A stretch of DNA of 64,000 nucleotides from an uncultured Roseobacter sp. Its GTDB lineage: Bacteria; Pseudomonadota; Alphaproteobacteria; Rhodobacterales; Rhodobacteraceae. This document shows, one piece after another, positions 36,937 through 45,588 of this stretch; within the stretch, counting starts at the first letter, position 1; every line of letters begins with the position of its first letter. The notes beneath the pieces are model-generated. The model saw only the letters and a program-made list of their open reading frames with translations. It was not told where the DNA came from and did not search any database. The position numbers and the translations under genes are program-made. Location: the NCBI GenBank assembly GCA_947488305.1, contig CANKZM010000011.1:1-64000 (forward strand), written 5' to 3'.

Positions 36937-37032
36937 TGTGAGTCTCCCTTGTGTTGGATTTTATGACCCCACTATGGCCTCGCAACCAAAGGATGAGAAG
37001 AAAAATATTTTGCCTATATGAGGTGAATACCG

Positions 37033-37064
37033 AAAAAGGTCGCTTGAAGCTTAACAAACGACCT
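37033..37064 (-). terminator. Rho-independent terminator downstream of coxG-like gene
   Basis: Read on the minus strand, AGGTCGTTTG (37064-37055) pairs with CAAGCGACCT (37046-37037) over an 8-base loop, including one G-U pair. It runs directly into TTTTT (37037-37033). It lies about 40 bases after the CoxG-like stop and separates it from the sulfatase gene. Confidence 0.75.
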
Positions 37065-37104
37065 CTAGGCTCCTGCCTCAGCATAAAATGTTGTTATTAA
37101 ACGC

Positions 37105-37557
37105 CTAAGTGGCAGCGTCGGCGCTCACCCGCTCTGCAAAACTGGCAAAGAACTTCGCAGAGAGTTTCTTGGCCGTCCCCTGAACAAGCCGACTTCCAAG
37201 CTGAGCAAGTTTTCCGCCGATATCCGCATTTGCGTCATAGCGCAGCAGCGTGCCTTCTGGGTGTTCCTCCAAAACCACGTCGGCACCTCCCTTGGCAAAA
37301 CCGGCCGCACCACCATTGCCTTCGCCTTTGAGCGAGAAACGTTCAGGCGGGGCATCGGGAGACAAGGTAACATTGCCTTTGAACTTCGCCTTGACTGGTC
37401 CGATCTTGAGCACCACCAAGGCCTCAAGATCAGTGTCGGAGTGCTTTGTAAGTTCTTCACACCCCGGAATACACTCCTTGAGGACCTCAACATCGTTCAG
37501 CGCGTCATAGACAACATCACGCGGCGCGTTGATTACAATTTCATCTTTGAGTTCCAT
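37105..37557 (-). CDS. CoxG-like SRPBCC family protein
   Basis: This 150-residue protein has the SRPBCC/CoxG fold pattern: MELKDEIVINAPRDVVYDALNDVEVLKECIPGCEEL at the start, with GPVKAKFKGNVTL and YDANADIGGKLAQLGSRL further on. CoxG proteins accompany molybdenum CO-dehydrogenase-type hydroxylases and bind membranes, but no such enzyme is encoded here, so it is an orphan. The ATG at 37557 has GGGAGG upstream and is better than one five codons earlier. A good terminator follows. Confidence 0.83.
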   Translation of the reverse strand: MELKDEIVINAPRDVVYDALNDVEVLKECIPGCEELTKHSDTDLEALVVLKIGPVKAKFKGNVTLSPDAPPERFSLKGEGNGGAAGFAKGGADVVLEEHPEGTLLRYDANADIGGKLAQLGSRLVQGTAKKLSAKFFASFAERVSADAAT

Positions 37558-37705
37558 AGCGCTTCCTCCCATGCCGCGTTATTCGATCTGCAGTTGACCA
37601 CAGGTGCAATCGGATTGGAATGGCTTAGTCGCCTGCCTTGATGACGGAAAACATTCGGGCTGTGGAACCCTTCAACGCGGCGGCCGGCGTGAAATTCAGC
37701 GGTGA

Positions 37706-38590
37706 CTAAAGCTTATTCACGGGAATTTTCAACGTCATGTTGCCGTCATCATCACGCGGCACTTCCCCGGCACGCATGTTGACCTGCAACGACGGAATAA
37801 TCAGCCCGGGCATGGCAAGTTGCTTGTCGCGGGCTTCACGCATCTTCACGAAGTCCTCTCTGCTCGCCCCCTGCCCCACATGAATGTTCTTGGCTTTTTC
37901 CTCGCCGACTGTCGTCTCCCACGCAATCGCGCGCCCGCCCGGGCCATAGTCATGGCACACGAATAGGCGCAGATCATCCGGCAGGCTCAACACCCGCTGG
38001 ATGGAATCGTAGAGCTGTCCCGCATCGCCGCCCGGAAAGTCCGCCCGGGCCGACCCACCGTCCGGCATAAAGAGCGTATCCCCCGCAAAACCCGCATCCC
38101 CCATGATATGTACCATACAGGCGGGGGTGTGGCCGGGCGTATGGATGGCAAAGCACTCCAGGCTGCCCACGGTATAGCGATCACCATCGACAAAAAGTTT
38201 GTCGAACTGCGAGCCATCCCGTTCGAATTCCGTGCCCTCGTTGAACACCTTGCCAAAGGTCTCCTGCACGGTTGTGATGTGCTCGCCGATTCCGATCTTG
38301 CCGCCCAATTCCCGCTGAATGTAGGGCGCGCCTGACAGATGATCTGCATGCACATGGGTCTCAATTATCCATTCCAGATCAAGGTCCCGATCGCGGATCG
38401 CAGCAATGATCTCATCCGCGCTGTTATAGCTGAGCCGCCCTGCGGCATAGTCGAACTGCATCACAGCGTCGATCACGGCACATGAACTGCTGGCCGGATC
38501 TTTTACCAGGTAACTGATCGTATTTGACTGAGGATCAAAAAAGGCTTTAACTTCAGGGTGTTGGTGCATTGCAACTTGTTGCTGTGTCAT
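37706..38590 (-). CDS. MBL-fold persulfide dioxygenase (ETHE1/Blh type)
   Basis: This 294-residue MBL-fold protein has the metal motif THVHADH (HxHxDH). GHTPACMVHIMGD, FAGDTLFMPDGGSARADFPGG and FVCHDYGPGGR are the pattern of ETHE1/Blh persulfide dioxygenases, which oxidise glutathione persulfide to sulfite. It begins 40 bases after the rhodanese gene in the same direction. Persulfide dioxygenase plus rhodanese is a standard sulfide-detoxification pair. Confidence 0.87.
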   Translation of the reverse strand: MTQQQVAMHQHPEVKAFFDPQSNTISYLVKDPASSSCAVIDAVMQFDYAAGRLSYNSADEIIAAIRDRDLDLEWIIETHVHADHLSGAPYIQRELGGKIGIGEHITTVQETFGKVFNEGTEFERDGSQFDKLFVDGDRYTVGSLECFAIHTPGHTPACMVHIMGDAGFAGDTLFMPDGGSARADFPGGDAGQLYDSIQRVLSLPDDLRLFVCHDYGPGGRAIAWETTVGEEKAKNIHVGQGASREDFVKMREARDKQLAMPGLIIPSLQVNMRAGEVPRDDDGNMTLKIPVNKL

Positions 38591-38629
38591 ACCCGATCCT
38601 CCGTGATCATGCGCGTTACCCTATGTCAG

Positions 38630-39028
38630 CTAATCATCCTTGTCCGGTATTGTAACCGGCCCACCTTGTTTGGCCCAAGTGGAAAAACCTTCGCGCAAAT
38701 GCGCCGCCTCAAACCCCATGTCCTGAAGCTGCGCGACCGTCAGAGCCGACCGCCAACCGGATGCGCAATGGAAGACAAATTTCTTGTCCTCGCCAAAGAT
38801 GGGTTTGAAGTAAGGGCTTTCCGGATCAACCCAGAATTCAACCATCCCTCGGGGGGCATGAAAACTGCCGGGAATATGGCCACGGGCCCGCTCTCGCGGG
38901 TCGCGGATGTCGACAACAACGACGCTCGGGTCGTCCAACATGGCGATCAGGTCGGGGGTTTCCACCTCCTCGATCCTGGCACGCGCCTCAGCCACCAGTG
39001 TGGCCGCGTTTTTCTTCAGCTTCTTCAT
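38630..39028 (-). CDS. Single-domain rhodanese-like sulfurtransferase
   Basis: This 132-residue protein has one rhodanese domain: VVVVDIRDPRERARGHIPGSFHAPRGMVEFW, then the active-site loop CASGWRS with catalytic Cys. The ATG at 39028 sits next to the parB stop, and its AGGAG lies inside the last parB codons, so it is probably translated from the partition mRNA. It would transfer sulfane sulfur in concert with the persulfide dioxygenase encoded next. Confidence 0.88.
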   Translation of the reverse strand: MKKLKKNAATLVAEARARIEEVETPDLIAMLDDPSVVVVDIRDPRERARGHIPGSFHAPRGMVEFWVDPESPYFKPIFGEDKKFVFHCASGWRSALTVAQLQDMGFEAAHLREGFSTWAKQGGPVTIPDKDD

Positions 39029-39029
39029 C

Positions 39030-40121
39030 TCACTCCTCCTCATCACCCGTTAGCGCATCCTGCAAATGCGCCATCGCGCGTTCCAGGAGCGCCGGTGTAA
39101 CGCCCTTTCCTTGAAGCCGGATCAAATATCCTGCGCCGTCCCGTTCGCTGCGGAGTGTTACACCACCCGGCAAGGCCGTCTCCGACACTGTTTCCTGCGC
39201 GGGCTTTTTCGGCCGCCCCCCTTTTGCCGGGCGCACGGATTTTTCCAACCCGGCCACCACGGGCGCGAGTAAAGCCCATTCCGCTTCCGGGGTCGCGGCC
39301 TGCCCCTCCTCCAGCGCGCGTCGCAGCTTTGCTACGCCCCCTGCCCTCAAGGCAGTGGCAAGCCGCAGTCCGTCGCGCTCCTTCAACCCTTCCGCATGGG
39401 TTAAAAGATCACCCAATTCCTCAAAAATCACGGAAAACGACCGGATCTTGGACCGCTTCGCCTTGCTCGCGGCCTTGAACAACTGCGCCACGGCTTCTTC
39501 TGTCGATGCAAAGGCCCCACGTTGCGCCGCGATGACAGCGATGCGCCCCCGTTCGAAATGTGACAGCGACGCGCGGATTTCGTTTTCTTCCACCATCGCG
39601 GCAAACCCGCCCCCCAACGCTTCGGGGTCGCGCACCAGCGCGGGGATCGTCTTGAAACGATCCTCACCGGTTTCCGCGTGCAGCTCCTTGATGGCGCGCA
39701 AGCGTCGGAACCCGGACAGCAGCGCATAAGCTCTGCGCCCTTCGCGCCGGGTGAACACTTCGATCGGCAGCCGCAGCCCGTGATCCGCAATGGAGGATTT
39801 CAGTTCGGCCATTTCCTCGGGATCAATCACCGTCCGGTCGCGCACCAGCACATCGGGCTGGATGGAATCAATTGGCAAGGCCTCAATCACCCTGCCCTGC
39901 TCTGCCGCGGCCCGGAACCGTTTCGCGTCCGCTGTATCATGCGCCATCTGCACCCGCGCCTCATTGTCAGCCACGGGCTGGGCCTGCGCACTTTCCGCCG
40001 CCACCTGGCTGATCGGTGCAATCCCGGCGTTGGGTTTATGGAGGGTTTCGCGGCGAAACTCCTCCTCGATCCGGCTAAGGTCCTCAGCGCTGGGTGCCGT
40101 TATTTTCCTACGTTTGGCCAT
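39030..40121 (-). CDS. parB: Plasmid partition protein ParB
   Basis: This 363-residue centromere-binding protein has the ParB/Srx N-terminal domain. IDSIQPDVLVRDR comes first, then LLSGFRRLRA, the GxRRxxA CTP-binding motif, and MVEENEIRASLSHFERGRIA, the second nucleotide motif. A helix-turn-helix region and a C-terminal dimerisation part follow. It overlaps parA by 14 bases. With ParA it segregates the replicon. The centromere sites are probably in the region before parA, where inverted repeats are seen. Confidence 0.92.
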   Translation of the reverse strand: MAKRRKITAPSAEDLSRIEEEFRRETLHKPNAGIAPISQVAAESAQAQPVADNEARVQMAHDTADAKRFRAAAEQGRVIEALPIDSIQPDVLVRDRTVIDPEEMAELKSSIADHGLRLPIEVFTRREGRRAYALLSGFRRLRAIKELHAETGEDRFKTIPALVRDPEALGGGFAAMVEENEIRASLSHFERGRIAVIAAQRGAFASTEEAVAQLFKAASKAKRSKIRSFSVIFEELGDLLTHAEGLKERDGLRLATALRAGGVAKLRRALEEGQAATPEAEWALLAPVVAGLEKSVRPAKGGRPKKPAQETVSETALPGGVTLRSERDGAGYLIRLQGKGVTPALLERAMAHLQDALTGDEEE

Positions 40122-41493
40122 GTTTCAGTTCCTGCTCATCTTTCCACCACGCGCCAATGATCAGCTCCTTGACCTCCGCCCATGTTCGGTCGAAGGTCTC
40201 GCGCCCTCGCACGTAGGTGTCTCGGTTGAAATCGCGGTAATCCACCTCGTAAATGCCGTTCACCTGCTCGCCCGCCTGGCCCACCATCGCGGTCATATCT
40301 TGCCGGAAGGTGGTCATCAGATCCCCGAAATAGGCCTGAATAACATTGGCCAGATCAGTTTGCTGGGCTGCATCAAAACGCGTGATGAGGGTGCGTACCG
40401 CGTCCCATTCAAAGCGCACCTCCGGGAGGCCGGAGCGGCGGCGTTGACTGTTTTCGCCTTCCTCAATACTGGCGAAGGTCGAATAAAGCATGTCAAAAAA
40501 CCGCCCAGTGCTGTCAAACTCCAGAAAGGACGCGCCCAGTGGGACAAGCAGAATATCCGCCGCTGAGAGTGCATTTATGGTTAAATACCCGAGCGCCGGC
40601 GGCGTATCGAGCAGGATAATGTCATACTCCTGCAAAAGCCCACTGTCATCGAGACCGTTCGTCAGCGCATCCCAAAGCGGCCAGCCCCGGCTTTGCATTC
40701 GCCAGACAGGAACCTGGAATTCGGCCCAATAGAGGTTGAGCTGCGCCCCAATGAGATCAACATTCGGCCAGTGGGTTTTTTGCACTAGGTTTCGCGGCGA
40801 AACCTCCAATGCTTCAGTCAGCGTTTCATCAAGCGGGATCGGCACATCGCCGCGTGCCGCGCGGACTTCGTTCTCCCGCTGCACATGCTGTGCATAGTCC
40901 CGCGCGAGGATCGGGAAGGCGGTTTGCCATTCGTCCTGCACTGTACCGCCCATGATTGAGGTCATGGAACCCTGACTGTCGAGATCAATCACCAGCACGC
41001 GATAGCCATCGAGAGCGGCTGACATCGCCAGGTGCGCACAGGTCGAGGTCTTGCCGACACCGCCTTTGAAATTCGCGACCGCCAGCACCTTGGCGTCCAG
41101 CCCTTTGGGCCGGTAGGGGCGGTATTCACGGTGTGCAGCGCCTTCCTCGGCGAAATGGTCCCGTAAGGTCATTACGTCTTCGAGGGTGAACCATTTTGAA
41201 TTGCCTTCACCGGTACCTTGCGGCAGGTCCGGCTGCGCTTTGAGCACACGTCGGAAATGCGCGGGGGCTAAAGGGATCAGGTAGCGACAAATCTCCCAGG
41301 TGGAGAAGCGGCGCAAACGTTTCTGCCCATCCGGTGCATGCCCGCCTTTGGCCAGCTCCTCTCGTCCACGGGCCGCGAAAGAGGCGGCTTTCGCGAATCG
41401 CGCGGTATGGATAGGCTCACCAATACGGGCAGCCGCGTGTTCGGGGTCGATACCCAAATACGGGGGCAGGGGGGCCTTACCTGTAGATGTCAT
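40108..41493 (-). CDS. parA: Plasmid partition ATPase ParA
   Basis: This 461-residue Walker-type ATPase has the deviant Walker A FKGGVGKTST, VLVIDLDSQGS and ILLDTPPALGYLTINAL. The N-terminal extension of about 130 residues includes a winged-helix-like part (FSTWEICRYLIPLAPAHFRRVLKAQ), as in type Ia ParA proteins that also repress their own promoter. The start at 41493 faces the initiator gene across the 470-base origin candidate. This pairing is known from RepB-type plasmids of roseobacters. Confidence 0.93.
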   Translation of the reverse strand: MTSTGKAPLPPYLGIDPEHAAARIGEPIHTARFAKAASFAARGREELAKGGHAPDGQKRLRRFSTWEICRYLIPLAPAHFRRVLKAQPDLPQGTGEGNSKWFTLEDVMTLRDHFAEEGAAHREYRPYRPKGLDAKVLAVANFKGGVGKTSTCAHLAMSAALDGYRVLVIDLDSQGSMTSIMGGTVQDEWQTAFPILARDYAQHVQRENEVRAARGDVPIPLDETLTEALEVSPRNLVQKTHWPNVDLIGAQLNLYWAEFQVPVWRMQSRGWPLWDALTNGLDDSGLLQEYDIILLDTPPALGYLTINALSAADILLVPLGASFLEFDSTGRFFDMLYSTFASIEEGENSQRRRSGLPEVRFEWDAVRTLITRFDAAQQTDLANVIQAYFGDLMTTFRQDMTAMVGQAGEQVNGIYEVDYRDFNRDTYVRGRETFDRTWAEVKELIIGAWWKDEQELKHGQT

Positions 41494-41542
41494 AATAAAC
41501 TGCCGATGTTATATTTATTTGCTGTTGTTCGGTAAATTATCG

Positions 41543-41604
41543 CACATTGATTGCGAAATGTGAATCATTCTCTGATGATGTCACAAAACACAACGTTTGT
41601 GTTT
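41543..41604. repeat. Two inverted repeats upstream of parA
   Basis: AAACACAA (41586-41593) and TTGTGTTT (41597-41604) form an 8-bp palindrome with a CGT centre. CACATT (41543-41548) and AATGTG (41557-41562) form a second, shorter one. Positioned 50-110 bases before parA, they are candidates for a ParA operator or a ParB centromere site. Confidence 0.45.
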
Positions 41605-41672
41605 AAGGAATTATAGAATCTTTAAGAGTCTTTGTGTGAATAAAACTGTTCTTAATCAGTAAACTAGCGTGG

Positions 41673-41935
41673 TTTGGGCGCCCGGTTACGGTACAACGGG
41701 TACCTGTTTACAGGACAAAAGGTGCCAGTAGACAGGCGGAAAGGTACCGATTCTCAGGATAGAGTCCAATATCCGTTGGTTAGAGCCTATATCTCCACGA
41801 ACCGACAGTCGCCCATCCTGTAGACGGGTTCCTTTGGGTGCCAGTGGGTTTGGACCCACACCGTCATAAAGGTATCTGAAAATCCGTTGAGTTTGGGTGC
41901 CCAACGCGATACCCTCGCGCGTAAGGGACCCAAAG
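41673..41935. repeat. Iteron-like short repeats upstream of rep
   Basis: TTTGGGYGCC occurs at 41673-41682, 41833-41842 and 41892-41901, with an inverted core ACCCAAAG at 41928-41935. AAAGGTGCC, AAAGGTACC and AAAGGTATC lie at 41718-41726, 41740-41748 and 41868-41876. ATCCGTTG repeats at 41771-41778 and 41882-41889. The set is irregular in spacing, unlike strict iterons. Confidence 0.5.
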
Positions 41936-41963
41936 ATTCCCATGAGCAGAGGCACCATACGCC

Positions 41964-43136
41964 ATGGATGAAATCCAGAAAGACAAGCTGACCGGCTCAT
42001 TACGTCGGGGGGCGGTCAAAAAGCACGTAGCCGCCATTCACGTGTCCGGCAAGCTGACGCTGTTGCAACGCAAGCTGAGCAATGTCCTGCTGCTCAACGC
42101 CTATGACACGCTGACCCAAGCCAGTAGTTTCCAGATGGACGCACGCACTTTGTGCATGTTGGTGGGGTATAACTCCAATGACTTCGAGACGCTGAAATCC
42201 AGCCTGCGGGGTTTGGCGGAAACTGTCGCGGAATGGGACATGCTGGATGAGGCCGGCCGGCAGGAGTGGGGCGTCTCCAGCCTGTTGAGCTATGCCAAGC
42301 TGAAGGGCGGCGTGTGTGAATACGCCTATTCACCGGCGCTTGCGGAGAAACTGGCGGACCCCAAGGTCTTTGCGCTGATCAACCTCAACATCCAGCGGCG
42401 TTTCACCAGTGGTCACGCCCTGGCGCTCTATGAGAACTGTTACCGGTTTCATCGCACCGGCAGCACCGGCTGGTGGCCGCTGGAGACCTTTCGGCGGCTC
42501 ATGGGGGTGGAGGACAGCGCCTATTACGAGACCTACAAGCACCTCAACGCCAAGATCATCAAACCGGCGGTGGCCGAGGTGAATCGCACCAGCAACATCG
42601 TAGTCACGCCCGAAGTGCGCAAGCGGGGCAGGGCGGTCACGGATATCCGGTTTCTGATTAAACCCAACCCTCAGCTCGCGATCCTTGACATCGACGATGG
42701 AGAGGGGTTGCGCCGTGCGCCAGTCTACGACCGCCTGCGTGGGATGGGCATCAGCGACCGGCTGACACGTCAGTGGTTGTTGGAGCATGGCGAAGACACT
42801 GTCACCCAAAAGCTCGACTACATGGCACACCAAAACGGTGTGAAGAGCCCACAGCGCTATCTGGCAGCGGCTCTGCGGGATGACTACACCCAATCGCCCA
42901 AGCGGGCTTCTCCGCCGCCCTCCAGCGCCCGTGCGGTCAAACTGGGGAGGGTGCGTGACCTGGCGGCTGCACGTACCCCAACCCAGCGTGACGCGGATCG
43001 CCGCCTGTTCCTGACCGGTATCGAAGATCCCGCAGCGCGGGCCGATTTCGAGCGTCACGGATGGATGTCGGCGTTGAATGCACAGGCGATCTTCGACTTC
43101 TGGGAGGAGTTGATCCCCGGCGCGTTCGAGACCTGA
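41964..43136 (+). CDS. repB: Rep_3 superfamily replication initiator (RepB type)
   Basis: This 390-residue initiator opens with a KLTLLQRKLSNVLLLNAYDTL segment. Winged-helix domain 1 (MDARTLCMLVGYNSNDFETLKSSLRGLAETVAEWDM) comes next, then GHALALYENCYRFHRTGSTGWWPLETFRRLMGV, a typical second-winged-helix region of Rep_3 proteins. It binds iterons and opens the origin. The divergent parAB genes and absence of repC argue against a repABC replicon. The C-terminal 90 residues are a low-complexity/helical tail. The symbol follows roseobacter plasmid naming. Confidence 0.88.
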   Translation: MDEIQKDKLTGSLRRGAVKKHVAAIHVSGKLTLLQRKLSNVLLLNAYDTLTQASSFQMDARTLCMLVGYNSNDFETLKSSLRGLAETVAEWDMLDEAGRQEWGVSSLLSYAKLKGGVCEYAYSPALAEKLADPKVFALINLNIQRRFTSGHALALYENCYRFHRTGSTGWWPLETFRRLMGVEDSAYYETYKHLNAKIIKPAVAEVNRTSNIVVTPEVRKRGRAVTDIRFLIKPNPQLAILDIDDGEGLRRAPVYDRLRGMGISDRLTRQWLLEHGEDTVTQKLDYMAHQNGVKSPQRYLAAALRDDYTQSPKRASPPPSSARAVKLGRVRDLAAARTPTQRDADRRLFLTGIEDPAARADFERHGWMSALNAQAIFDFWEELIPGAFET

Positions 43137-43301
43137 GTTATCTTGCCCGGCAGAATTTTGCGTGTGCCTTTGGCAAAGGGCCCCATTTGCCTTTCGCTTT
43201 CTCTATGAGGGACCACGGAAGCGGGGAGGGGTCGCGCGCGTTACAGGTTGCATTTGGCTGAAGTGCTCAGGCAGGGTGAAACCAGCAGGGAGGGCGGTAA
43301 C

Positions 43302-44093
43302 ATGGGCAGCGTAACCTATTGGGAAGACCTGAGCGCACCGCAGCTTCGGGAATTGACGGGGCCAGTTGTTGCGGTGTTGCCTCTGGGCGCCACCGAACAG
43401 CACGGGCCGCACTTGGCCATGTCAGTGGATAGCGATCTGGTCGAGGCTGTGCTGACCCGCGTCGAGGTGCCAGAAGGCGTCACCGCCTTGGTGTTGCCGA
43501 CGCTTCGGATCACCAAGAGCGCGGAACACGAGCGATTTCCCGGCACGCTCAGCTTGTTTGGCGATACCTTTCTTGCCGTGCTTCGGGATATTGGGGCCTC
43601 GGTCAAGCGGGCAGGTGTATCGCGCTTGTGCCTGTTTAACGGACATGGCGGCAATACTGCCTTGTTAGAGACTGCTATCAGGGACATGCGGATCACCCAT
43701 GACCTGATCGCGGTTCATTGCAGCTGGTTTGGGTTCACGCAAACGGATGGCCTGTTTGACGCACATAAGCTTGCCCATGATCTTCATGCCGGTGAGACGG
43801 AGACCTCAGCCATGCTGGTGGCGTTTCCGCATAAAGTGGACATGTCAAAGGCAGAGGATTTCCGCCCGGCAATGACGGAATGGGACAGCAAATGGATTGG
43901 ACTGGCAGGGCAGGCGGCCCGCCCGGGGTGGATCATTGATGATCTCAATGCTCAGGGCGCTTGCGGTGACGCAGCATCAGCGACGTCCGAAAAAGGCGAG
44001 GCGCTGCTGGCCTCAGCGGCCCGCAATTTTGCTGCGTTTCTGGCCGAGTTTGCGAATTTCGATCACCGGGCAGACACCCCACCCAAGGCCTGA
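43302..44093 (+). CDS. Creatininase family protein
   Basis: This 263-residue protein of the creatinine amidohydrolase family shows LPLGATEQHGPHLAMSVDSDLVEAV, with metal-binding Glu, His and Asp. FNGHGGNTALLETAIRD and LHAGETETSAML also follow the family pattern. Members cleave creatinine or formamide-type bonds in cofactors and purine-related compounds. The ATG at 43302 has GGGAGG upstream; a longer frame was rejected. Its neighbours do not reveal the substrate. Confidence 0.87.
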   Translation: MGSVTYWEDLSAPQLRELTGPVVAVLPLGATEQHGPHLAMSVDSDLVEAVLTRVEVPEGVTALVLPTLRITKSAEHERFPGTLSLFGDTFLAVLRDIGASVKRAGVSRLCLFNGHGGNTALLETAIRDMRITHDLIAVHCSWFGFTQTDGLFDAHKLAHDLHAGETETSAMLVAFPHKVDMSKAEDFRPAMTEWDSKWIGLAGQAARPGWIIDDLNAQGACGDAASATSEKGEALLASAARNFAAFLAEFANFDHRADTPPKA

Positions 44094-44154
44094 TGCGCAG
44101 CGATTGTGGCGTCACTATTCTTCTTGTCTTTCGGCCAACGCTGAAAGGTTTGGC

Positions 44155-45588
44155 TCAAAGGATCGGGCCAACCGTTGCAATGACGTTGTTCCAGATGCGG
44201 CGTTGTGGCGACCAGGCCCGGACATCTGAGAGTTCAATTCGCCGCGCGCTTGAGATGTATTCCTGCTGTCGCGCATGAATGGCCTGGGTCATTGCTTGAT
44301 CCTGAAGGATAATGTTGTTCTCGTAATTCAGGTCAAAGCTGCGGAGATCAAGGTTTGTCGATCCAACGACCGAAACCTTCTGGTCCATGGTGAAGGTCTT
44401 GGCGTGCAGCAAACCACCGCGAAATTCGTAGATCTGGCACCCCGCCTCAAGCAACCTGCGGTAAAAGCTGTGGCTTGCTGCAGCAACAACCCAGCTGTCG
44501 TTTCGAGCAGGAAAGATCAACGTCATACGCACACCGCGATGGGCTGCTGTGCACAGCGACTCGAGCAGGGTGGTGTCGGGGACAAAATAGGGTGTGGAAA
44601 TCGTGATTTCCTCCCGGGCACAGGCGATCAGGTTGGAAAAGAGCTGCGGGGTTGCGCCATGACGTACCGTCGGGCCGTCTCCGACCACCAGTGCGGGAAA
44701 GCCATCCGATGAACCCATCTTACCGGCGGGGACTGCTTTGAACTTGTCACCTGTTGCAGCCATCCAGTCGCCCATGAACAGCAGTTGGTTCTGTGTGACC
44801 ACCGGCCCTTTGAAGCGGAGCATGATATCGACCCAGGGGGCGTATTTCGGTTTGGGCAGAAATTCGGGATCGGCTGAATTCCGACTGCCGCAATAAGTTG
44901 TTTCGCCATCGATCACAGTGATCTTACGGTGGTTGCGCAGGTCGATGCGGCTGGTCAGGATCGTGCGGATCGGGTTGCTGAGCGGCAGGGACACGGCCAT
45001 CTGCACCCCGGCCGCTTCCATCCGTTGCCAAAGGTCGGACCCGACAAGCTTACGTGATCCCAGCCCGTCTGCCATTGCGCGACATATGACGCCGCGGCCA
45101 CTGGCCCGGATAAGCGCTTCGGCAATTGCGGTACCGGTGCGATCTTGGAGCCATATGTAATAGAGCACGTGAACATGATCAGTCGCGGCATCAATATCCT
45201 TTATCATCCTGTCCACGGTCTCTTCGGGGGAGCCCATCAGCTCGGCGGTGTTGCCTGCCGAAGGATGAAACCCGTTGATTGAAGAGGCATATTGAAACGC
45301 GGGAACGTAGGGAGCTTCGATCAGGCGGCCGCAGGCCGTACTGTCCCCCATCAACGCTCCTGCCAGTTCTGTCAGCTCTTTGCGTATCTTCTGTCTTCGT
45401 TTGCTGGCGCGGTGGCCAATATCAACCTCGCCAAACAGAAAATACACGGAACTGCCGCCATAGGGCACAAGGATGATAACAATGAACCACGCAAGTCGCG
45501 CGGGCGGCGACAGATCTTCCCGGAGCAAAATCCGCAAGGTAAATGCCAAAACCATCAGCAGATGACCTATGGCAAGCAGGGTCAGCAT
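44155..45588 (-). CDS. cls: Cardiolipin synthase (phospholipase D family)
   Basis: This 477-residue protein has two N-terminal membrane helices (about 1-18 and 31-52) and two phospholipase D HKD motifs: HRKITVID (about 218-225) followed by GSRN, and HAKTFTMD followed by GSTNLDLRS. Length and layout match bacterial Cls, which condenses phosphatidylglycerols to cardiolipin at the inner membrane. Its start overlaps the stop of the EEP-family gene upstream by 7 bases, so the two are co-translated. Confidence 0.9.
   Translation of the reverse strand: MLTLLAIGHLLMVLAFTLRILLREDLSPPARLAWFIVIILVPYGGSSVYFLFGEVDIGHRASKRRQKIRKELTELAGALMGDSTACGRLIEAPYVPAFQYASSINGFHPSAGNTAELMGSPEETVDRMIKDIDAATDHVHVLYYIWLQDRTGTAIAEALIRASGRGVICRAMADGLGSRKLVGSDLWQRMEAAGVQMAVSLPLSNPIRTILTSRIDLRNHRKITVIDGETTYCGSRNSADPEFLPKPKYAPWVDIMLRFKGPVVTQNQLLFMGDWMAATGDKFKAVPAGKMGSSDGFPALVVGDGPTVRHGATPQLFSNLIACAREEITISTPYFVPDTTLLESLCTAAHRGVRMTLIFPARNDSWVVAAASHSFYRRLLEAGCQIYEFRGGLLHAKTFTMDQKVSVVGSTNLDLRSFDLNYENNIILQDQAMTQAIHARQQEYISSARRIELSDVRAWSPQRRIWNNVIATVGPIL

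Larger units (their letters stand above)
41494..41963. other. Candidate replication origin/partition region between parA and rep
   Basis: These 470 bases contain no convincing gene. The parA-proximal half (41494-41660) is clearly AT-rich, with inverted repeats. The rep-proximal half (41670-41940) is full of short repeats around TTTGGGTGCC and AAAGGTRCC. An AT-rich unwinding region beside iterons next to a Rep_3 initiator gene is the usual plasmid origin design. Both divergent promoters must also lie here. Confidence 0.7.

Noticed and set aside
39030-43136. repABC-type replicon
   Set aside because: parA and parB are present, but no repC follows; the initiator is a divergent Rep_3 protein.
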